IMG/VR virus record: IMGVR_UViG_3300031957_001610
Span: 1-28,619 of that record
Source: a virus
DNA: 28,619 nucleotides
Strand: one strand, 5' to 3'
Within the stretch, counting starts at the first letter, position 1; each line of letters opens with the position of its first letter. The position numbers were made by a program, and so were the translations under genes. This document shows, one piece after another, positions 14,155-20,461 of the stretch. The notes under the pieces were generated by a model. It ran no database searches, was not told the DNA's origin, and was given only the letters and a program-made list of their open reading frames with translations.

Positions 14155-14227
14155 AGCCATTCACAGGACTTGAACCTGCGACCTGAGCTTTACAAAAGCC
14201 CTGCTCTACCAACTGAGCTAGAATGGC
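14155..14227 (-). tRNA. tRNA-Thr(UGU)
   Basis: Minus-strand cloverleaf: acceptor GCCATTC/GAATGGC, D-arm GCTCAGTTGGTAGAGC, anticodon stem GGGCT/AGCTC with loop TTTGTAA (anticodon TGT), T-arm GCAGG TTCAAGT CCTGT, discriminator T. The CCA is not encoded. It reads ACA. Confidence 0.93.
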
Positions 14228-14231
14228 GAGG

Positions 14232-14487
<256 letters not shown>

Positions 14488-15147
14488 TTAATTTGAAGGA
14501 AAAAAGATCACTTGAGTGTATCTCATTTCATTTTTAAATTGGTCTGTAGGAGTATGTTGTCCATGCAGCCAATCGCAAGAAGAAAGAACTGCTCGATTTG
14601 ATTTTCCTTGTACAAAATAATTTACTGATAAATCTTCAGTATCAAAATTGTACAAATTAAAACCTTCTCCTTCATTGTACTCTTTATTCAAAAAAACTAC
14701 AATAGCCACTCCTCCAGGACTGTGAGTATCAGTATGAGGTTTGTAATATTTAGAGTTATCAAACTGATCACCAAAAGAAAAACAATTTACAAGAACTTCT
14801 TTTGTTAAGTTATAGTCAAATGTACTGGGATGTGTCTGACAAATTTCGCATACTAAGTTAACGATAGTATACTCTTCACTTTTGACTCCTTTCATTGGAA
14901 CATATGGTAAGTATGTGCCTGCCATATTCATAATCCAAGATTTACGGCCGTCAAAATATCTAGGATCTGTTGATGTTTTTACAATTGGTAATTTAGATAT
15001 TTCTTTATTTACTGCATCAATATTTTCGTAAAAATTATCAATTACAGTAACATTTGAAATCCCAGTATAAGTAGTTGACCAATTTAGATCTGCAGATAAT
15101 TTAAAAACTTCAGGATAAAATAAGTTTTTTGGTGTAATCATATGCAT
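14488..15147 (-). CDS. 2OG-Fe(II) oxygenase-like protein
   Basis: 219 residues with a jelly-roll oxygenase pattern. Metal ligands would be H138-T-D140 in YYKPHTDTHSPGG, and H195 (or H198) in SCDWLHGQHTP. R209 in MRYTQVIFFPS would bind 2-oxoglutarate. VAIVVFLNKEYNEGEGFNLYNF is the central sheet (YLN..GG-like). It resembles phage proteins with a DUF6445-like architecture, though that name is from memory. It starts inside the end of the lysozyme gene; ATGs at 15147 and 15141 are both possible. Third oxygenase-like gene of the window and not closely similar to the other two. Confidence 0.7.
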   Translation of the reverse strand: MHMITPKNLFYPEVFKLSADLNWSTTYTGISNVTVIDNFYENIDAVNKEISKLPIVKTSTDPRYFDGRKSWIMNMAGTYLPYVPMKGVKSEEYTIVNLVCEICQTHPSTFDYNLTKEVLVNCFSFGDQFDNSKYYKPHTDTHSPGGVAIVVFLNKEYNEGEGFNLYNFDTEDLSVNYFVQGKSNRAVLSSCDWLHGQHTPTDQFKNEMRYTQVIFFPSN

Positions 15148-15688
15148 ACTGTTGACGATATCCTTTAATACCCCATCCCAACCAGTAATATGCTGGAACC
15201 ATGTACTGACTTACTGTCTTACCAGAACCCTCAAACTCAGGGAGATAACGTTGGAAGACATCTTCGTTAATCATATATGCAGTCTGACCTTCAAGACTAG
15301 AAGGATCATAACCATACTTCACAGCAAACTTACCAAGATTTTTATAACGACCAATGGAAGTCCACTGAATAAGACCATAGCCACCAACATGACACTGGTT
15401 ATAATTTACCCTAGCACCACCTTCGCAGATATTGGGGATAAAGTTACTTTCGGACTTAATGTTTCCCAAAATGGTAGCAAGGGCATTACGATCTGTAATT
15501 CTTGTTTTTTCTTGAAGTTGTTCAAGAACATACTTCTCATTTGGAGTACATCCTGGACACTTCCATGTTGCCTTGTATGGTTCAACTGCAATAGGATGAA
15601 CTGATGGTGATGGTGTAGGATTTGGTTGGAATAAAAAGGAATTAGATGTTAATAAAGTTGCGCTAGCAATTAGAGTTGGAACAATCAT
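15110..15688 (-). CDS. membrane-targeted tail-lysozyme-type hydrolase
   Basis: The C-terminal domain is the phage tail lysozyme type (PF18013-like): NALATILGNIKSESNFIPNICEGGA with the catalytic Glu of SES, then HVGGYGLIQWTSIGRYKNLGKFAVKYG, and YYWLGWG near the end. The start at 15688 gives MIVPTLIASATLLTSNSFLF, a signal peptide or N-terminal anchor, then a Pro-rich linker (QPNPTPSPSVHPIAVEP) and KCPGCTPN. An upstream in-frame ATG at 15751 with a GAGG site would add 21 residues. However, a near-consensus promoter (TTGACG-17-TATAAT) covers that ATG, so transcripts from it could only use 15688. It degrades peptidoglycan, probably from the periplasm. Confidence 0.8.
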   Translation of the reverse strand: MIVPTLIASATLLTSNSFLFQPNPTPSPSVHPIAVEPYKATWKCPGCTPNEKYVLEQLQEKTRITDRNALATILGNIKSESNFIPNICEGGARVNYNQCHVGGYGLIQWTSIGRYKNLGKFAVKYGYDPSSLEGQTAYMINEDVFQRYLPEFEGSGKTVSQYMVPAYYWLGWGIKGYRQQYAYDYTKKLILS

Positions 15689-16133
15689 GAAAATAATCTT
15701 TGCGGTAGTACCTGCCGAGAACGTTGCTATTATAGTACGCTGGCGTTCCATCGTCAAGAGCCTCGGTCAGTACGTTATTTATGAACAACTGACGAGTCTC
15801 TTCATAGTTCACACGGCCGGGAGTTGTGTGGAGTGAAAGGATCTCTCTAGTAAAAACGTTTCGTCCGTACTTTGCAACATCTGCCTTAAGTTCATCAGAA
15901 CTTCCATAGTAGTTGCGCCAGTTGCTTTCAGACGTAACTCTTCTCCGTTTTCCAGTCTTAGAACTATTTCTAGGCTTTCGTTTTTGCCAGAAATACTTTC
16001 TTCCGATGTACGCACGGTTGGTGGTGCTACAGGTAATTTTGTAAACAAAACCATAGTTGTCCCCAATAAGGCTCCCGTCAAAATCGGTGCCCATATATTG
16101 CCAGGGATTTGGATACTCTTTAGTTTCTGCCAC
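15663..16133 (-). CDS. GIY-YIG-like nuclease-fold protein
   Basis: 156 residues. GFVYKITCSTTNRAYIGRKYFWQKRKP (residues 28-54) is a GIY-YIG core with FVY for GIY and an intact YIG followed by a basic arginine/lysine run. NWRNYYGSSDELKADVAKYGRNVFTREIL matches the family's W..Y.GSS..L..D...G...F.R.IL segment, where the final Glu would be the metal ligand. Similar short proteins in T4-like phages are annotated as putative homing-type endonucleases. It overlaps the lysozyme start by 26 nt. Another open frame starts 2 nt upstream (see rejected items). Nuclease activity is inferred. Confidence 0.72.
   Translation of the reverse strand: MAETKEYPNPWQYMGTDFDGSLIGDNYGFVYKITCSTTNRAYIGRKYFWQKRKPRNSSKTGKRRRVTSESNWRNYYGSSDELKADVAKYGRNVFTREILSLHTTPGRVNYEETRQLFINNVLTEALDDGTPAYYNSNVLGRYYRKDYFHDCSNSNC
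15729..15757 (-). promoter_or_regulatory. sigma70-like promoter for the lysozyme gene
   Basis: Minus strand TTGACG (15757-15752), 17-nt spacer, TATAAT (15734-15729), a consensus -10. It lies inside the 3' part of the GIY-YIG-like gene. The predicted start at about 15721 leaves a 33-nt leader before the ATG at 15688. A late-like box CATAAATA lies 19 nt further upstream (15776-15783), so the gene may be transcribed both early and late. Confidence 0.75.
15776..15783 (-). promoter_or_regulatory. possible late promoter box CATAAATA upstream of lysozyme
   Basis: Minus strand CATAAATA, one mismatch from the T4 late consensus TATAAATA; cyanophage late boxes are described as NATAAATA. It lies inside the GIY-YIG-like coding region, 88 nt before the chosen lysozyme ATG. 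Could be chance in AT-rich sequence. Confidence 0.35.
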
Positions 16134-16157
16134 ATAATAAGTACAATACTAAGTTAT

Positions 16158-16331
16158 CTAGTCAGGATATCCGTCATCATCATCAAAAACTTCATCATAG
16201 TCTGCCATGACAGATGGATTAAATCTGTCAGGAGTCGTATACGATTCTGGATCTGAATAGATTTCAGACTCAAGCTCTTCAATAATTTCTTTGAGTGCCA
16301 TTACAAGCACTTTAAGCTTAGCTTTGTTCAT
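16158..16331 (-). CDS. hypothetical acidic protein, 57 aa
   Basis: Begins MNKAKLKVLVMALKEIIEELESEIYSDPESY and ends MADYDEVFDDDDGYPD: a helical N-terminal half and a strongly acidic tail. The ATG at 16331 has AGAGGGGG about 5 nt upstream, one of the best ribosome binding sites in the window. A longer reading to 16388 would pass through the terminator and has no support. A sigma70-like promoter (16360-16388) lies 29 nt before the ATG. Acidic small early proteins in phages sometimes act as DNA mimics or host-factor inhibitors, but nothing here proves that. Confidence 0.72.
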   Translation of the reverse strand: MNKAKLKVLVMALKEIIEELESEIYSDPESYTTPDRFNPSVMADYDEVFDDDDGYPD

Positions 16332-16359
16332 AGCCCCCTCTCGATCCTTGACAAGCCAG

Positions 16360-16388
16360 ATTCTACATAAAAAAAGCGGGGCAGTCAA
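16360..16388 (-). promoter_or_regulatory. sigma70-like promoter embedded in a terminator
   Basis: Minus strand TTGACT (16388-16383), 17-nt spacer, TAGAAT (16365-16360). The -35 hexamer is exactly the hairpin loop of the terminator at 16369-16396, and the spacer holds its 3' arm and T-run. It leads to the 57-aa acidic gene. Same design as at 11301-11335. Confidence 0.62.
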
Positions 16389-16396
16389 GCCCCGCT
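16369..16396 (-). terminator. intrinsic terminator after the 900-aa virion-type gene
   Basis: Minus strand AGCGGGGC, loop TTGACT, GCCCCGCT, then a run of T: a perfect 8-bp GC-rich stem with a U-tract. It starts 10 nt after the TGA/TAA stop at 16406 and should stop late structural transcripts from entering the accessory region. Confidence 0.88.
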
Positions 16397-16405
16397 GTTA
16401 CTTAT

Positions 16406-19108
16406 TCACTTGATGGAACCTTTCCCATACTTCGCCTGAATTTGTGATCTTACAACATCCATTGCAGAAGCACCCTTACCATACTTTTTCTCCATCTCCT
16501 TTTGAGCCATGGTCTTACCGCTACCAAACTTTTTGGTATTGCTCTTAGGAGCACGACGATAATCTACATTACCATCAACACCACCACGTTCCTGACGACG
16601 ATCTCTTGCACGATCTGATGCTTCTTCGGCCACCTCACCTTCTGGTTCATAAGAGTTTCTCATAACAGCAGATGCTGAACCTGGGGATCGAAGGCCCTTT
16701 TTGTATTTGTTGAGATCTCTATTAGACGGATCAAATGATCCTACTGCAGATGCTGAACCTGGGGATCGAAGGCCCTTTTTGTATTTGTTGGGATCTCTGT
16801 TAGATTTATCCAACTCTCCTGCAACAAATTCAATCATATCATCACCTTCTTGATCATAAGATTCCATCCCGCTTATTCTATCCAACATCATTTTTCTGTC
16901 ACCAAGTCTTCCAGCCAGTCCTTTGTTTCCAGTTGGTTTTTTTATTTGCTTTTTAGCAAAAGGGTTCTTAATGTTTAGATTAGGATGACCAATGTATCCA
17001 TCTCCAGGTTTTCCACCAACAACTTCAATCATATCATCTTCTGATTCAAAACCTGCCTTTACACAGTTGTCAACTGTTTTGCCACCTTTCTTCTTGGTGC
17101 CAGCAAGTCTGTAACCTTTCCAGCAAGCTTTGCCGTCAAGTCCTTTCTCTTTTTCATCTAGTTCTGGACGATCCATAATATCTATTACTTGATCTGCAAG
17201 AATATCAAGGGCTTCACTATCCATTTCACCAAGAAGTTCGATAGCTTCTTCGCGAGTTTCTGCTTCTCCCATTACAACTAGGTACTCTTCCATACCTTCT
17301 GCAATATAGCAGAGTTCTAAAATCTCAGAAATCCATGTCTCAGACATGGTGCTGACCATGATGGATGCATCATCTACATTATCAGTATATCCTTCATAAA
17401 TTAGGAAGTTAATTAGCATTTCAAATTCACTACTACCTTCGGTAGTATTTTTCTTTCCATACTTAGATGTATGCAGTTGATAATCTGCATAGTTCTTACC
17501 TTCACCTTCAGAACGCTTGGTTCCTTTTCGTCTCTTGTCTGCCTTTGCAGAATCACGCTTTCTATCAGCGGCAGCTGCTCTTCTCATTTCAGAGTCTTGA
17601 CCCATGACTGCTTCAGTCTTGGTCTTTTTCTCCTTTTCAATACGAGCAGACATCTTTCTAATCGCATCGATGCTCATATTACCGACACCAGTGAATCCTG
17701 CCTTGGAAGGATCAGGTTGCTTCTTAGAGTCATCCTTGTATCGACCAGCAGCACGGGCAGCACGACGATTCTCATCAACCATCTCACCCTCTGGTTCAAA
17801 AGAATTGTTCTGTTGAACTAATGGCTTTCTCGGAGGAACTGTTTTAGATTGAAGGGGAGGTTGTCTCCTAAGATTTGGAGTAGTCTTATCAGTACCACCT
17901 TTGGTCATGACAGAGGTTGATGTATTCAAACCTCTACCAGTCTGTTGACCGTGAACATTCTCACCTGGCTTACGAAGTCTTCCTTGAGTGGTGTACTTGG
18001 TGTTACGGTTCCAGGGGAGAGCGTCAGTGACATTTCTCATCATTCGTCTGATATCTTCGGTCATCTCACCTTCATCAATTACGTTATCTGCGTAGTGATG
18101 GAACTCTTCGCCATGAGATCCCTCAGTAACGACAGTTACCTCAGAGATGGGAACATTGAACTCCACACCATGACTGAATAGCATGTCATAGTGACTGACA
18201 AATCCGTTCTCATCGGGCTCAGAGTGTTGTCCAAAGATGCACTCACCTTCACCCCACTGTTCGGAGCAAACTTTCTTAGCACAGTTATGCTTAGTTTTCT
18301 TTTCTTTCTTGATGCAATCTGCTTCAGCAATTGCCTCCTCTCCCATACGCCTAGCGAGTTTGTCAGATCCTCTAGAGACTGCTCTAGCAGCGCCACCAAT
18401 ACCTTTCTTGAGTCCTTTCTTGAGGAGTCTTCCTACGCTTCTCAGAGCGCCGCCTACTGCCTTACGGGTTGATCCTGCCTTAGAGGTCTCTCCAGAGGAA
18501 GAGGAGGAGGAAGACGAGGAAGAGGAAGAGGAAGAGGAAGAACTAGGTCTGTCATCTGAGGAAGTTACAGTGGCTCCACCACCGCTTCCTTTAAGACCAC
18601 GCTCTCTACCCTTTGCAAATTCAGATTTAGCACTTGATCCTGCCCGTTGAGCAACACCGGATACATATCCTGCAGCTCTCACAGCACCCTTACCTGCTGC
18701 CTTGGCACCAGCCTTAATAGCACTACCTGCTTTCTTAGCAGCAGACTTCATGCGATCCATTCTGGAAGGACCAGCAGAATCAGAAGAAGACGCTGATGCT
18801 TTCTTCATTGCAGCACCAGTTGCAAGTCTGTCTTTTGCCTGGTCTCTACGACGCTGAGTTTCTCTAGGGTCAACTCTCTCAGTAATTGTTAGTGCATCGA
18901 GAGCATCAACCATTTCGGTGATGTCTTGCTCTTCCGACATATCAATGAGGATTTCCTCCATAACTTCTTGAAGTTCATCATCACTGAGAGTATCGATAAT
19001 ACCTAACTGTGCATATTCACTTTTAGTGAAGGAAAATACTTCATTCTCAACGACCTGCATCTGTGTGTAGGTTTTCATTAATTCAAGAAACTGACTAGAA
19101 GGCTGCAT
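16406..19108 (-). CDS. large low-complexity virion-type protein, 900 aa
   Basis: Modular and mostly disordered. The helical N-terminus (LSDDELQEVMEEILIDMSEEQD) is followed by an Ala/Lys-rich amphipathic stretch (about residues 125-155), a poly-Ser tract of about 18 (near residues 190-210), a second Ala/Arg region, and a Cys-containing block (KHNCAKKVCSEQWGEGEC). Then come a SHYDMLFSHGVEFNVPISEV module, an EFEMLINFLIYEGYTDN..ASIMVSTMSETWISEIL module and a GLDGKACWKGYRLAGTKKKGGKTVDNC module. The last three recur in cyanophage structural proteins as I remember them. GLRSPGSASAV occurs twice near the end. (N/S)(S/Y/F)EPEGE(M/V) also repeats and might be a prohead-protease-type site. A late promoter box lies 22 nt before the ATG and a strong terminator follows. 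Role unknown; an internal head or other virion protein is inferred. Confidence 0.7.
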   Translation of the reverse strand: MQPSSQFLELMKTYTQMQVVENEVFSFTKSEYAQLGIIDTLSDDELQEVMEEILIDMSEEQDITEMVDALDALTITERVDPRETQRRRDQAKDRLATGAAMKKASASSSDSAGPSRMDRMKSAAKKAGSAIKAGAKAAGKGAVRAAGYVSGVAQRAGSSAKSEFAKGRERGLKGSGGGATVTSSDDRPSSSSSSSSSSSSSSSSSGETSKAGSTRKAVGGALRSVGRLLKKGLKKGIGGAARAVSRGSDKLARRMGEEAIAEADCIKKEKKTKHNCAKKVCSEQWGEGECIFGQHSEPDENGFVSHYDMLFSHGVEFNVPISEVTVVTEGSHGEEFHHYADNVIDEGEMTEDIRRMMRNVTDALPWNRNTKYTTQGRLRKPGENVHGQQTGRGLNTSTSVMTKGGTDKTTPNLRRQPPLQSKTVPPRKPLVQQNNSFEPEGEMVDENRRAARAAGRYKDDSKKQPDPSKAGFTGVGNMSIDAIRKMSARIEKEKKTKTEAVMGQDSEMRRAAAADRKRDSAKADKRRKGTKRSEGEGKNYADYQLHTSKYGKKNTTEGSSEFEMLINFLIYEGYTDNVDDASIMVSTMSETWISEILELCYIAEGMEEYLVVMGEAETREEAIELLGEMDSEALDILADQVIDIMDRPELDEKEKGLDGKACWKGYRLAGTKKKGGKTVDNCVKAGFESEDDMIEVVGGKPGDGYIGHPNLNIKNPFAKKQIKKPTGNKGLAGRLGDRKMMLDRISGMESYDQEGDDMIEFVAGELDKSNRDPNKYKKGLRSPGSASAVGSFDPSNRDLNKYKKGLRSPGSASAVMRNSYEPEGEVAEEASDRARDRRQERGGVDGNVDYRRAPKSNTKKFGSGKTMAQKEMEKKYGKGASAMDVVRSQIQAKYGKGSIK
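16668..16804 (-). repeat. 59-nt near-perfect direct repeat within the virion-type gene
   Basis: Two 59-nt units (16668-16726 and 16746-16804) differ at only two positions, with a 78-bp period (26 codons). Each encodes SNRD(P/L)NKYKKGLRSPGSASA. Recent tandem duplication in a disordered part of the protein. Confidence 0.9.
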
Positions 19109-19129
19109 TTTTCTAACAACTTTTTTATG

Positions 19130-19137
19130 TATTTATA
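19130..19137 (-). promoter_or_regulatory. late promoter box TATAAATA for the 900-aa gene
   Basis: Exact T4-type late consensus TATAAATA on the minus strand, starting 3 nt after the U-tract of the terminator at 19140-19164 and 22 nt before the ATG at 19108. The leader would be only about 15 nt. Confidence 0.8.
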
Positions 19138-19139
19138 AT

Positions 19140-19164
19140 AAAAAAGGACCCATTAAGGGTCCTT
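19140..19164 (-). terminator. intrinsic terminator at the end of the nrd block
   Basis: Minus strand AAGGACCC, loop TTAAT, GGGTCCTT, then T residues: an 8-bp stem plus U-tract. The TAA of the small Cys-rich frame falls in the loop (19155-19153). It separates the nucleotide-metabolism block from the late structural gene. Confidence 0.87.
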
Positions 19165-19296
19165 GTATGCATCATATCCATTGTAATCTCCAAACAGATA
19201 AGAATCAGATTTTGCTGCTTCTTTGTAAACGTTTAAAACGTCTTCTGTTTTAAGACAATTGCATTTGCATTTTCCCTTACAGTGAGAAATTTGCAA
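19153..19296 (-). CDS. possible small Cys-rich protein downstream of nrdB (start uncertain)
   Basis: The frame contains CKGKCKCNC followed by LKTEDVLNVYKEAAKSDSYLFGDYNGYDAYKDP, and its TAA sits in the terminator loop. The part after the nrdB stop reads like a real protein. The start is unclear: no in-frame ATG exists near the nrdB end. I give the TTG at 19296, but an in-frame ATG at 19437 deep inside nrdB, or a non-standard start, is possible, and it might be a remnant. The clustered Cys suggest a metal site or redox role; it is not a glutaredoxin (no CPYC). Confidence 0.45.
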   Translation of the reverse strand: MQISHCKGKCKCNCLKTEDVLNVYKEAAKSDSYLFGDYNGYDAYKDP

Positions 19297-20461
19297 AGGT
19301 ATCTGATTTAACGTCTTGCTTGATTCCTCCGACAACGTAGGATTCAACTTCTGTTTCTTGGGGTGCCACTTGAAGACCTTTAGAAGAGATCCAGTGCTCT
19401 GTCCAAGGTAGTGGGTTATTCTTTGCAGAAATGTCATAGATCGGCTTGAGTCCAATTGCTTTCATTCTACGGTTAGCAATCCACTCGACATACTGTTGCA
19501 ATAATTTGTCATTCAATCCGATCATAGAACCATCTTTGAACAGATATTCTGCCCAAAGTTTTTCCTGATCTACCGCCTTTTTAAAAGTTTCATAAACCCA
19601 CTGCTCTTCCTCTTTGGCAATTTTTGCCATTTCAGGATCATCACCTGCTGCCCACTTATTCAGGATGTTTTGTGTGATGACCAAGTGTTGATTTTCGTCC
19701 CTGGCAATAAGAGAAATGATCTTTGCCGATCCTTCCATGAGCTTAAGTTCGCCAAATGCAAACGAACACGCGAAGGAGACATAGAACCTAATTCCTTCCA
19801 AGATATTGACGTTGGCAACTGCCCGGAAGAGTTTTCTTTTGAGTTCATAAAGGTTGTACTTTGCGGTGGGAACTTCATCTAGGACATGTTGCCATTCGCT
19901 GCCTGATGCGTACATCGCAGCGTCTTGGATGAAGTCGTCATAAGATTCTGTGACAGAGGTGGCTCTCTCAAGAATCTTAGGGTCCTCTAGTATAGTATCA
20001 AAGATGTCAGATGGATTAGAGTAGACATTCTTAATAATGTATGTATAACTACGGGAATGTATCATCTCCATAAACTCCCATACTTTCATACACGCTTCCA
20101 ATTCAGGAAGAGAACAATATGGGGCAAATGCCATACCAGGACCACGGCCTTGAACAGAATCTAACATGACCTGATACTTCAGGTTAGATGTGAAGATATG
20201 TTTCTGTTCTGGGCGCAACAGATGATAATCACTCCTATCTTTTTGGAGAGATACTTCCTCGGGACGCCAGAAGTATCCTAACTGCTGAGTGGTCAGTTTG
20301 TCAAATACTGGATACTTATAACTGTCATATCTTTGAACACCAAGAGGCTTCCCAAAAAACATGGGTTGCTTCTTGGTATCTACTTGATCTGAATTAAAAA
20401 CTGTGAATGATTTCACACTATTAGATTCCTGAACATTTTTTTTAAATTTTACAAGACTCAC
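19277..20461 (-). CDS. nrdB: class Ia ribonucleotide reductase, small (radical) subunit
   Basis: About 394 residues. It makes the tyrosyl radical that lets NrdA reduce ribonucleoside diphosphates. All di-iron ligands are visible in family positions: D in MLDSVQGR, E and H in EMIHSRSYTYI (whose Tyr is the radical site), E in FACSFAFGELKL, and E and H in ARDENQHL. The C-terminal DTFANFSL is the tail that docks on NrdA. The start is a GTG at 20461, which has a perfect AGGAGG six bases upstream inside the nrdA coding end. A second GTG at 20416 with CAGGAA is an alternative. It overlaps nrdA by 20 nt. Confidence 0.95.
   Translation of the reverse strand: MSLVKFKKNVQESNSVKSFTVFNSDQVDTKKQPMFFGKPLGVQRYDSYKYPVFDKLTTQQLGYFWRPEEVSLQKDRSDYHLLRPEQKHIFTSNLKYQVMLDSVQGRGPGMAFAPYCSLPELEACMKVWEFMEMIHSRSYTYIIKNVYSNPSDIFDTILEDPKILERATSVTESYDDFIQDAAMYASGSEWQHVLDEVPTAKYNLYELKRKLFRAVANVNILEGIRFYVSFACSFAFGELKLMEGSAKIISLIARDENQHLVITQNILNKWAAGDDPEMAKIAKEEEQWVYETFKKAVDQEKLWAEYLFKDGSMIGLNDKLLQQYVEWIANRRMKAIGLKPIYDISAKNNPLPWTEHWISSKGLQVAPQETEVESYVVGGIKQDVKSDTFANFSL

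Noticed and set aside
15809-16135. 108-aa minus-strand frame overlapping the GIY-YIG-like gene, with a membrane-like segment
   Set aside because: It starts 2 nt from the GIY-YIG-like ATG but in another frame, and the GIY-YIG-like frame has recognisable motifs across the same bases. Two genes here would need strong support from conservation.
18237-18650. Plus-strand frame with a long poly-Glu run
   Set aside because: It is the complement of the poly-Ser codons of the 900-aa gene; no plus-strand gene or promoter exists in the window.
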